The position numbers and the translations under genes were made by a program. Below, piece by piece: positions 20,511 to 25,746 of a stretch of 25,746 nucleotides of DNA. Origin of the DNA: a virus; the IMG/VR virus record IMGVR_UViG_3300020182_000166, positions 1-25,746 of that record; one strand, given 5' to 3'. Position 1 is the first letter of the stretch. Each line of letters starts with the position of its first letter. A model generated the notes under the pieces. It was not told the origin of the DNA. It made no database searches and was given only the letters and a program-made list of their open reading frames with translations.

Positions 20511-20778
20511 AGAAGTAGAATTTCCAATAGGAATATTCATGAAGGCGCCTCACGAGAACGCCCCTGAGTTTGTAAAAGCTTCGGCAAGTATTAAGTTAAG
20601 TGAGGCAATCCCCTGGTTGCAAGCTAAAGCAGGGGCCGGAGAAGAATGGGTTAACCTAGATGTAAAGGAATCTCAGTCTGGTAAATGGTATGCATCAGTA
20701 AATAATTGGAAGCCAAACTCTAATGGATTTACTGGCGCCCCTATAGCCGCTATCGAAGATGACGATATGCCGTTCTAA
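20503..20778 (+). CDS. Small ssDNA-binding-like protein with SSB-type tail (91 aa)
   Basis: A 91-aa protein opening EVEFPIGIFMKAPHENAPEF, then ASIKLSEAIPWLQAKAG, EEWVNLDVKESQSGKWYASV and NNWKP. The end is IEDDDMPF, nearly identical to the DDD-I/L-PF tip by which bacterial SSB recruits repair and replication partners. The body is too short for a full OB fold of SSB size and I do not recognise it, but a compact ssDNA-binding domain is plausible. It is coupled to the annealing-protein gene (AAGGAG 6 nt before the ATG) and followed at once by a strong terminator. Confidence 0.6.
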   Translation: MSKEVEFPIGIFMKAPHENAPEFVKASASIKLSEAIPWLQAKAGAGEEWVNLDVKESQSGKWYASVNNWKPNSNGFTGAPIAAIEDDDMPF

Positions 20779-20786
20779 CTATTAAC

Positions 20787-20812
20787 AGCCCCCTTAACGG
20801 GGGGCTTTATTT
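20787..20812 (+). terminator. Rho-independent terminator
   Basis: AGCCCCC/GGGGGCT stem (7 bp), six-base TTAACG loop, then TTTATTT. It lies 8 nt after the SSB-like stop and splits the early block into two parts. The next gene begins within a few bases, so read-through or an internal promoter must feed it. Confidence 0.9.
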
Positions 20813-20824
20813 AGGATGTCTAGC

Positions 20825-21166
20825 ATGACCAGCAGACTAGATGAGATGAAAGCTCAGTGTCAAAACTATCACATAAAATACCCAGAAGTATGGGATCTGT
20901 TTGTAAAGTTTACTAATGAAATCATTGATCGAGGCTATGATAACTATTCTGTTAACGCTGTGTTTGAGCGGATCAGATGGGAGATAGACATAAGTAATGT
21001 CGATAGATGTGATTTTAAAATAAACAATAACTATAGACCCTTATATGCCAGGCGATTTATGAAGATGTATCCAAAGCATGATGGTTTTTTTAGAACAAGA
21101 AAACAAACAAGTGAAGAAGCCCCAGCTACTAATAAACCAGAGCTAAGACCTAAGGATTTTATATGA
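20825..21166 (+). CDS. Conserved phage protein of unknown function (113 aa)
   Basis: The region KYPEVWDLFVKFTNEIIDRG, YSVNAVFERIRWEIDI, FKINNNYRPLYARRFMKMYP and FFRTRKQTSEE matches a family widespread in proteobacterial phages and prophages, always without known activity. The density of Arg, Asn and aromatic residues suggests nucleic-acid binding. I chose the ATG at 20825 because AGGA lies 8 nt before it; the ATG at 20816 overlaps that site and the terminator tail. Its stop overlaps the next gene in ATGA form. Confidence 0.75.
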   Translation: MTSRLDEMKAQCQNYHIKYPEVWDLFVKFTNEIIDRGYDNYSVNAVFERIRWEIDISNVDRCDFKINNNYRPLYARRFMKMYPKHDGFFRTRKQTSEEAPATNKPELRPKDFI

Positions 21167-21450
21167 TTGTTAATATGCAAACCTACAAAGGCTGGACAAA
21201 CTACGAAACATGGCGAGCTTCATTCTGGCTTAACTGTTACGGCTTCTACAACCTACAGCTCGACCGCTGGAAAGATGACGGAGAAATGCCAATGCTAGAC
21301 AGTGACGATGTATGCACGTTCATTGAGGAGATAGTGCTTGATGACGCGCCTGAAGGTTTGCTCGGAGACATCGTGGAAGGCTGGTTGTTAAGTGTCAACT
21401 GGGCAGAGCTTGCGAACCGCTACAACTCAGACTTGGAGCGTGAACAATGA
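21163..21450 (+). CDS. DUF7249-like protein (95 aa)
   Basis: YKGWTNYETWRASFWLNC at residues 8-25 is the 'GWTNYETW' signature of a small family of phage and plasmid proteins that I know as DUF7249. An acidic helical remainder follows (CTFIEEIVLDDAPEGLL, VEGWLLSVNWAELANRY). The function is not known. It is linked to both neighbours by 4-bp ATGA overlaps, so it belongs to the replication operon. Its codons look more GC-rich than those of the genes on either side, hinting at separate acquisition (weak). Confidence 0.75.
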   Translation: MIVNMQTYKGWTNYETWRASFWLNCYGFYNLQLDRWKDDGEMPMLDSDDVCTFIEEIVLDDAPEGLLGDIVEGWLLSVNWAELANRYNSDLEREQ

Positions 21451-21797
21451 TTAACCAGGTGCTTGATCGGTTAACTTATGTTCGTAAAAACTCAAAGGGA
21501 TGGCAAGCACGATGCCCGGCACACAAAGATTCATCACCATCACTAACCATAACAGAGGGTAATAAAGGAATACTAATCCATTGCCATGCAGGTTGTTCTA
21601 TTACGGATGTTTGTAATGCGATGGGAATAAAAAAGCGAGATCTATTTTATAAAGAGATGACGCTGACAAGTAGGCCAACACCCCTTGATGATTACATCAT
21701 TGAGATTGCTAGATTAGATCTGAAGTCAGGGAAGACATTGAGTTCAGAAGATGAGCAGCTATACATAAGCGCAGTAAGGAGAAGATTGTGGCAGTAG
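21447..21797 (+). CDS. Stand-alone primase zinc-binding domain (116 aa)
   Basis: WQARCPAHKDSSPSLTI...ILIHCHAGCS is the zinc ribbon found at the N-terminus of CHC2-type primases: Cys23, His26, Cys46 and Cys50 (pattern C-x2-H...C-x3-C). The TOPRIM catalytic domain that normally follows is absent; instead there is about 65 residues of charged helix (PLDDYIIEIARLDLKSGKTL). It may recognise priming sites for a host primase or partner with the next two genes as a split primosome. ATGA overlap with the previous gene. The domain call is firm; the role as an active primase is unlikely without TOPRIM. Confidence 0.8.
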   Translation: MINQVLDRLTYVRKNSKGWQARCPAHKDSSPSLTITEGNKGILIHCHAGCSITDVCNAMGIKKRDLFYKEMTLTSRPTPLDDYIIEIARLDLKSGKTLSSEDEQLYISAVRRRLWQ

Positions 21798-22171
21798 ATG
21801 AGAAATTTTTAAGAACAATAGAAAGTGTTTTTCTTGCTTTGGAAGTCTTGCAAGCGCGACAAACAAATTCATTAGAAACCCTGGTATCAATATTGCAGGA
21901 TCGACAATCTAAAAAAGAAAAGACCAATAGCAAACGAACAACATCAGCAAAGTTTATACCACCTACCCTCGATGAAGTAGAGGCTTACGTTAAAGAAATC
22001 AAATCAAAAATTAATGCCAATCATTTCATAGACTATTACGCAGCTAGAGGATGGAAGTTAACTAACGGTAATTTTGTAGTTAGTTGGAAAGCTTGTGTAA
22101 GAACCTGGACTCGAAACAATTTTATTAGAGACCCTGCTAAGGAAAGCCTAAACACTGGAGCAGTATTGTGA
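21788..22171 (+). CDS. DnaT-like replication protein, GTG start (127 aa)
   Basis: The C-terminal region KFIPPTLDEVEAYVKEIK, FIDYYAARGWKLTNGNFVVS and WKACVRTWTRN follows the 'F.PP...EV..Y......I....F.dYY..rGW......WKa.vr.W..' pattern. That pattern sits at the C-terminus of many phage replication-initiation and DnaT/DnaD-like proteins. The first half is a Lys/Gln-rich helical region. It probably helps load the ATPase/helicase encoded next. The GTG is supported by AAGGAG 6 nt upstream and overlaps the primase-like gene by 10 bp. Confidence 0.7.
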   Translation: MAVDEKFLRTIESVFLALEVLQARQTNSLETLVSILQDRQSKKEKTNSKRTTSAKFIPPTLDEVEAYVKEIKSKINANHFIDYYAARGWKLTNGNFVVSWKACVRTWTRNNFIRDPAKESLNTGAVL

Positions 22172-23079
22172 AAGACAAAGAGATTAGATTGGCAGAAGAA
22201 ACATGTGATTTACAGTTAAAAAATATTGTTAATGCAGATGCATTATATCAAAGACTAGAAAGCCACAGGAAAGTAAAACACGATGGCATTAAGCTGCCAT
22301 GGAACAAAGCAGATGGTCGCATTATGTTACGACCTAAAGAGCTGGTGTTAATGGGTGGTTATAGTGGTCATTTCAAAAGCACTATAGCTGCACAGATAGC
22401 CTTTAACGCTGTTGAGCAAGGCAATCATGTGGGCATTGCTAGTTTAGAACTACCAGCAGAAGAGATTATGGAGCAGTTCGGAGAGTTTGCAGCAAATAGA
22501 GAGATGCCGCCTATGCCTTATATGGAAAAGGTTAAGACGTCTGTTAATCCTTACTTACATATCTATGATGTTGTTGATGTTATCTCTCCTGAAATTGCCT
22601 TGCAGATGGTCATTGCATTAGTTGCTGAGAAGAAGTGCAAACTAATTATCCTCGATGCGCTGATGATGATGAATGCTAGTAACGATCTTAATGAAGAGCA
22701 AAAGTTTAGTCAGCGATTAGCAGCAATAGCCAAGAGGTATGATACCTGCATTCTCTTAGTACACCACGTGAGAAAACCAGATGGAGTTAACGGCGAAAAA
22801 AAGATCCCTGGCAAGTATGAATTTATTGGCACATCACACCTAGCAAACATTAGCTCTACAATAATTACGATATGGCATGACAAAGAAAAAGCTTATCAAA
22901 GAAACACTGGTAATACAGATGATGATAGCTTCGATGATAGTAAGCCTGACCTTATATTATTTATTTGTAAGCAAAGGAATAATAAGTTTGAGGGAAAGCT
23001 AGGGCTATGGCAAAGCAATAGATCAAGAGTATTTTGTGAAACACACCACCGAAATTATACTCCGAGGATATATCAATGA
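22168..23079 (+). CDS. RecA/DnaB-fold ATPase, probable replicative helicase (303 aa)
   Basis: A RecA-type ATPase core: LVLMGGYSGHFKSTIAAQIA (58-77) at the P-loop, GIASLELPAEEIMEQF as the DnaB-like 'E-L/M' strand, KCKLIILDALMM as Walker B, and CILLVHHVRKPD followed by GTSHLANISSTIITI as the later helicase motifs. The P-loop carries Phe69 where the invariant glycine before Lys70 is expected. No DnaB N-terminal domain is present; phage helicases of this size often consist of the ATPase domain alone. It is downstream of zinc-domain and DnaT-like genes, forming a primosome set. The GTG start shares GTGA with the previous stop. Confidence 0.8.
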   Translation: MKDKEIRLAEETCDLQLKNIVNADALYQRLESHRKVKHDGIKLPWNKADGRIMLRPKELVLMGGYSGHFKSTIAAQIAFNAVEQGNHVGIASLELPAEEIMEQFGEFAANREMPPMPYMEKVKTSVNPYLHIYDVVDVISPEIALQMVIALVAEKKCKLIILDALMMMNASNDLNEEQKFSQRLAAIAKRYDTCILLVHHVRKPDGVNGEKKIPGKYEFIGTSHLANISSTIITIWHDKEKAYQRNTGNTDDDSFDDSKPDLILFICKQRNNKFEGKLGLWQSNRSRVFCETHHRNYTPRIYQ

Positions 23080-23492
23080 GCGGTCATACATGGCAAGTAA
23101 AAAATAAAGATCAAGCAAAAGCATTTTGTCAGTGGATAAATGAGCAGCAGGAATCAGGTAAAGAGTTTAATTATTCTATTAAAGAAATGCGTAGGAGTGA
23201 TCTTCAGAATGCAGCATTGCATACCATGTTTAGGCGAATGTCTATTGCTTTGAATGACGCTGGCTTTGATATGAAGAGTGATGTTTTGATTCGAGGTGAT
23301 CTGCCCTGGTCAGAGCATACAGTTAAGAGTGAGTTATATAAAAGAATTATTCTCCACCTGTTTGAAACAGACAAATCTTCTGAGCTAACACGAGAAGAGT
23401 TAACACACTCTGTTGATTTTTTCTTAGACACTATCTGCCAGAAAACAGGGGTAACAGTAGAGTTTTCAAATAAAGAAAAGGAAATGTTATGA
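23076..23492 (+). CDS. NinB-like/recombination-associated protein (138 aa)
   Basis: It reads GHTWQVKNKDQAKAFCQWIN, YSIKEMRRSDLQNAALHTMF, SIALNDAGFDMK, DLPWSEHTVKSELYKRIIL and DTICQKTGVTVEF. The 'R..LQNAALH......ALNDAG.DM' block is typical of a phage family often placed near NinB. NinB-type proteins act in phage recombination, but the similarity I can see is to the family pattern and not to lambda NinB itself. ATGA overlaps on both sides place it in the replication operon, and a NinG-like gene lies at the end of the same operon. Confidence 0.6.
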   Translation: MSGHTWQVKNKDQAKAFCQWINEQQESGKEFNYSIKEMRRSDLQNAALHTMFRRMSIALNDAGFDMKSDVLIRGDLPWSEHTVKSELYKRIILHLFETDKSSELTREELTHSVDFFLDTICQKTGVTVEFSNKEKEML

Positions 23493-23683
23493 ATGAGATA
23501 CATGTAGGTTTATTAGGATTAGGTTTTTTATTACTAGGTTTAGCATTTGCTGGGAATGAGGGCTATGACCAGGAGGTAAATCTTCTCGCTAACTACTGCG
23601 AGATGGTGCAGATTGGGATTGACAGCAATGGCGAGAACGGCTGGCCTGATTATAAAGGCATCTACTCTGAGATTTGCCAGTAA
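23489..23683 (+). CDS. Small membrane protein with conserved Cys/Trp tail (64 aa)
   Basis: One hydrophobic segment (GLLGLGFLLLGLAFAG, residues 7-22) is followed by a polar domain with two Cys (NYCEMVQIGIDS...WPDYKGIYSEICQ). The motif CEMV...WPDYKG.Y.E.C is seen in short phage and prophage proteins of unknown role. The segment could be a signal peptide or an anchor, placing the Cys pair outside the cytoplasm where a disulfide could form. ATGA overlap with the previous gene and TAATG junction with the methyltransferase gene. Confidence 0.65.
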   Translation: MNEIHVGLLGLGFLLLGLAFAGNEGYDQEVNLLANYCEMVQIGIDSNGENGWPDYKGIYSEICQ

Positions 23684-24870
23684 TGGCGGCTTACTATAAT
23701 GAGTTTGACCCTTTTGCTGCCGCTTGGCTCAAGGAGTTAATCAAGGACGGCTTAATAGCCGATGGCATTGTTGACGAGAGGAGTATTGCAGATGTCCAGC
23801 CAGAAGACCTTAGAGGATTCACGCAGTGTCACTTCTTCGCAGGGATTGGTGGATGGAGCGCAGCAGCCAGACTTGCTGGATGGGATGATGACCGACCAAT
23901 GTGGACAGGAAGCCCACCCTGCCAGCCATTCAGTACAGCCGGGAACAGGAAAGGAAAAGACGATCTCCTCCGACATCTCTGGCCGGTGTTCTTTAATCTC
24001 ATCCGCGAGTGCCGCCCTCCAGTTGTCTTTGGAGAACAGGTTGCGTCAGCAATTAGAATGGGGTGGTTCGACGATCTACAAAAAGATTTGGAAGCAGAAG
24101 GTTACGCCAGCGCAATGGTCGTACTCCCAGCTTGCAGCGTCGGTGCCCCGCACAAAAGAGATCGACTCTTCTATGTCGCAGAAGGGGTGGGCAACGCCGA
24201 ACACAATGGATCATATGGCTCTGAGGTCGGACGAGGCTTTGCTTCGGCAAGAAACGACGATCAGGAAAGGCCGAACGTTTCCAAACAATTTGAGGGAGCA
24301 AGTAGACCCAAGATCACAGGAAATATACGCAACGGGGAAGATACCAGCGGCATGGCCGACGCCCAGTGCGACCTGTCGAGAGACATCGCTAGAGACAATG
24401 AAGAAGCGCAAAGAATTCAGGAAGCGCAATGCCAATCAGAACACGGTTCCGATGTACCTGCCAGATGCGGTCCAGGTGATGCACAGCAAGGAATATGCGG
24501 AAGCGATGGGCTACAAGGACGAAGAAAGAGCAGCATGGCCGACACCAACAACAAGGGATTACAAGGATACGGGCGATCTGAGCAAGTCGATGATCCGCAA
24601 AGACGGAAAGAGTCGGTGCGATTCAGTGCCGAGAGTAGCAAGCACTATCGGTGCGGCTCGGATGATAACTTCTGGGCAGGAAGCGAACACATATATTGCC
24701 GAGATGGGAAAGAGCGTCAAATACCAGTTGAACCCGCGCTTTTCCCTTTGGCTCATGGGATACCCAATCGAGTGGGCACACTGCGCGGAGCGGGTAACGC
24801 CATTGTCCCGCAAGTCTCGGCAGAAGTGATTGGTGCTTATATGAGCGTGGAGCAGTGCAATGACAATTGA
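23683..24870 (+). CDS. DNA cytosine-5 methyltransferase, Dcm type (395 aa)
   Basis: C5-methyltransferase motifs in order: I HFFAGIGGWSAA (50-61), IV GSPPCQPFS with catalytic Cys80, VI VVFGEQVAS with Glu118 (the usual N of ENV replaced by Q), VIII PHKRDRLFYV, and X GAGNAIVPQVSAEVIGAYM near the end. The middle (about 170-340), where the target-recognition domain lies, is unusually Gly/Asp/Arg/Gln-rich and carries three short VGNA/MADA/MADT segments. The ATG at 23683 shares a base with the previous stop; a TTG upstream adds three residues. It probably modifies phage DNA against restriction. Nearly the whole gene is also open in the +1 frame (see 23792-24829). The region is GC-richer than its neighbours. 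Confidence 0.88.
   Translation: MAAYYNEFDPFAAAWLKELIKDGLIADGIVDERSIADVQPEDLRGFTQCHFFAGIGGWSAAARLAGWDDDRPMWTGSPPCQPFSTAGNRKGKDDLLRHLWPVFFNLIRECRPPVVFGEQVASAIRMGWFDDLQKDLEAEGYASAMVVLPACSVGAPHKRDRLFYVAEGVGNAEHNGSYGSEVGRGFASARNDDQERPNVSKQFEGASRPKITGNIRNGEDTSGMADAQCDLSRDIARDNEEAQRIQEAQCQSEHGSDVPARCGPGDAQQGICGSDGLQGRRKSSMADTNNKGLQGYGRSEQVDDPQRRKESVRFSAESSKHYRCGSDDNFWAGSEHIYCRDGKERQIPVEPALFPLAHGIPNRVGTLRGAGNAIVPQVSAEVIGAYMSVEQCNDN
23792..24829 (+). CDS. Overprinted WPTP-repeat protein inside the methyltransferase gene (345 aa)
   Basis: A 345-codon frame, +1 to the methyltransferase, starting MSSQKTLEDSRS from an ATG with GAGGAG 8 nt upstream. It reads as a known protein type often annotated hypothetical in phages: HPASHSVQPGTGKEKT, then LQLSLENRLRQQLEWGGSTI, YKKIWKQKVTP, VPRTKE, three W-(A/P)-T-P motifs (GWATPNTM, AWPTPSATC, AWPTPTTRDYKD) and a conserved end LNPRFSLWLMGYPIEWAHC plus TPLSRKSRQK. 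The W-T-P codons coincide with the VGNA/MADA/MADT codons of the methyltransferase. Whether it is translated is unproven, but start, ribosome site, length and motifs all support it. A role tied to DNA modification is inference. Confidence 0.55.
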   Translation: MSSQKTLEDSRSVTSSQGLVDGAQQPDLLDGMMTDQCGQEAHPASHSVQPGTGKEKTISSDISGRCSLISSASAALQLSLENRLRQQLEWGGSTIYKKIWKQKVTPAQWSYSQLAASVPRTKEIDSSMSQKGWATPNTMDHMALRSDEALLRQETTIRKGRTFPNNLREQVDPRSQEIYATGKIPAAWPTPSATCRETSLETMKKRKEFRKRNANQNTVPMYLPDAVQVMHSKEYAEAMGYKDEERAAWPTPTTRDYKDTGDLSKSMIRKDGKSRCDSVPRVASTIGAARMITSGQEANTYIAEMGKSVKYQLNPRFSLWLMGYPIEWAHCAERVTPLSRKSRQK

Positions 24871-25105
24871 ATCAAGAAACCGAGGCAGGTACTTTAAAAA
24901 TGACAGACCTTCCGCGTGTTCAATCTGTGATAGAGAATTTAGTAGTGACAGAAACTTTGACAAGCACCGCGTAAAGGTACAACACTCGACAAATCAGCGC
25001 GTTTGTGTAGACCCCAGTACCGTTGGTCTAGTTTTAAACACGCGTGGGATTTGGGTTGCGGATTCACCTCAAAAAAGACCTGAGCATTGGAGGGCATGTG
25101 AATAA
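24860..25105 (+). CDS. FDXHR-type zinc-finger protein (81 aa)
   Basis: ACSICDREFSSDRNFDKHR (residues 19-37) gives two Cys and the 'FD-x-HR' signature of a small phage zinc-binding family. A later His (QHSTNQRVC) and Cys may complete the site. The rest reads CVDPSTVGLVLNTRGIWVAD, also a family feature. It probably binds DNA or protein; its target is unknown. It starts inside the last codons of the methyltransferase gene (11-bp overlap) and the next gene starts within its own last codons. Confidence 0.75.
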   Translation: MTIESRNRGRYFKNDRPSACSICDREFSSDRNFDKHRVKVQHSTNQRVCVDPSTVGLVLNTRGIWVADSPQKRPEHWRACE

Positions 25106-25271
25106 TCTTATAGATAGATGGGATGTTGATGAAATAATTATAGCTCTTCAGGCAGCCCAAGCAATGTCTAAACGATTCAAGTCTGATGTTATTATTTTGC
25201 AAGACCTTAGTATTGAAATAGCAAGTCCATCCTTTACCGTAGATTATTTAGAGATGATTAAATATGATTAA
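25098..25271 (+). CDS. Hypothetical small protein, GTG start (57 aa)
   Basis: The GTG at 25098 is preceded by GGAGGG at about 4 nt and overlaps the zinc-finger gene by 8 bp. The longer open frame from 25044 only shadows that gene. The product reads NNLIDRWDVDEIIIALQAAQ, MSKRFKSDVIILQDLSIEI and ends DYLEMIKYD. It is an acidic, mostly helical protein with no recognised family. It overlaps the nuclease gene by 8 bp and so is probably co-translated with it. Confidence 0.6.
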   Translation: MNNLIDRWDVDEIIIALQAAQAMSKRFKSDVIILQDLSIEIASPSFTVDYLEMIKYD

Positions 25272-25650
25272 AAGAGAAGCATGTGATAAGTGGTTTAGTG
25301 ATTGTGTTAGGCACAGAGATAACCATACTTGTGTTAATTGTGGCAAGAAAGAAGGGCAAATAGACTGCGCTCACATATATGGCAGGGCTAAAAAAAGCAC
25401 TCGATGGTCTATGGATAACGCCGTATCACTATGCAGAGGTTGCCATAGGCACTATACCGAACACCCCATAGCATTTACTGATTGGCTTACAAAGATATGG
25501 GGTGATGGTCACATGAAACTACTTCGTGAGAAAGCTAACAGCATACTAAAAACAAACAAAATACTACGTAAAGAAGTATCTGATTATTACAGAGCAGAGA
25601 TACGTAAAGCAGAACAAGATAAAACCTACAAGATTATTACTTGGAACTAA
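25264..25650 (+). CDS. HNH / NinG-like nuclease (128 aa)
   Basis: A zinc-stabilised HNH domain: CVNC (23-26) and CRGC (57-60) form the zinc knuckles; His37 in DCAHIYGR, Asn52 in STRWSMDNAVSLC and His61 in GCHRHYTE are the H-N-H residues. The 'AHIYGR.KKSTRW..DNA..LC.GCH' block is typical of small phage proteins annotated as NinG/Rap recombination nucleases or HNH endonucleases. The C-terminal 60 residues are basic and helical. It would cut branched or recombining DNA and fits with the annealing protein and the NinB-like gene. It is the last early gene; its stop overlaps that of the converging late gene. Confidence 0.82.
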   Translation: MIKREACDKWFSDCVRHRDNHTCVNCGKKEGQIDCAHIYGRAKKSTRWSMDNAVSLCRGCHRHYTEHPIAFTDWLTKIWGDGHMKLLREKANSILKTNKILRKEVSDYYRAEIRKAEQDKTYKIITWN

Positions 25651-25746
25651 TTTCTTGGCTGTCTTTCAAGAAATCCTTCTGCTGCCTCACCAAACATCCC
25701 AAGAGAATTTCCAGTTAGATCATCTACATTTCTAATAAATCTAGCT
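25647..25746 (-). CDS. C-terminal fragment of a leftward late gene
   Basis: On the minus strand only one frame is open from the right edge: 33 codons reading ARFIRNVDDLTGNSLGMFGE, then AAEGFLERQPRN and TAG (25647-25649). The other two minus frames contain stops at once. The phase is exactly that needed to join the acidic-protein frame cut at position 1, with the split codon TTA formed by bases 2, 1 and 25746. The gene is thus either the end of that same 272-aa protein in a circular genome or the tail of another late gene. Its stop overlaps the stop of the nuclease gene. Confidence 0.6.
   Translation of the reverse strand, partial: ARFIRNVDDLTGNSLGMFGEAAEGFLERQPRN

Overview
This window reads as a small tailed-phage (Caudoviricetes) genome of roughly 40-45% GC. 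A portal, both terminase subunits, a scaffold and an HK97-fold-type major capsid protein are present, together with tail fibres and a lysis cassette. No ribosomal, tRNA or host metabolic gene was seen. The P22-like portal, the collagen-like and YadA-like fibre and the gene families of the early region are typical of phages of aquatic Proteobacteria. A parS site of the Pseudomonas type hints at a gammaproteobacterial host (inference).

Layout. Everything from 16.5 kb down to 1 lies on the minus strand (packaging, head, fibres, lysis). Everything from 17.77 to 25.65 kb lies on the plus strand (early genes). The two blocks diverge from a gene-free control region of about 1.25 kb (16519-17770) and converge at 25647-25650, where two stop codons overlap. 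The minus-strand frame that enters at the right edge continues exactly in frame into the minus-strand gene cut at the left edge (joined length 272 aa). The window may therefore be a complete circular or circularly permuted genome of 25,746 bp.

Late block, in order of transcription: a 56-aa protein, small terminase, large terminase, a lytic-transglycosylase-like protein, a small beta-rich protein, portal, a run of tiny tightly coupled basic proteins, a zinc-ribbon protein, scaffold, major capsid, a 1057-aa modular fibre, four or five smaller fibre-associated proteins, a two-gene holin region, an M15 peptidase endolysin and an acidic protein. Reading frames are packed with 1-8 bp stop/start overlaps.

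Early block: an ArdC-type antirestriction protein, four small unknowns, an ERF/Rad52-like annealing protein, a small protein with an SSB-like acidic tail and a strong terminator. After the terminator come a stand-alone primase zinc-binding domain, a DnaT-like replication protein, a RecA/DnaB-fold ATPase, a NinB-like protein, a Dcm-type cytosine methyltransferase, an FDXHR zinc finger and an HNH/NinG-like nuclease. No DNA polymerase, integrase or repressor was recognised.

Most striking points: (1) a perfect 14-bp parS core in the control region, with no parA or parB gene; (2) a 345-codon open frame with its own ribosome binding site, overprinted on the methyltransferase gene and carrying recognisable conserved motifs in both frames; (3) a 47-bp duplication of the terminase tail flanking the transglycosylase gene; (4) an out-of-frame gene bridging the portal and its downstream neighbour; (5) a control region crowded with perfect hairpins and iteron-like tandem repeats.
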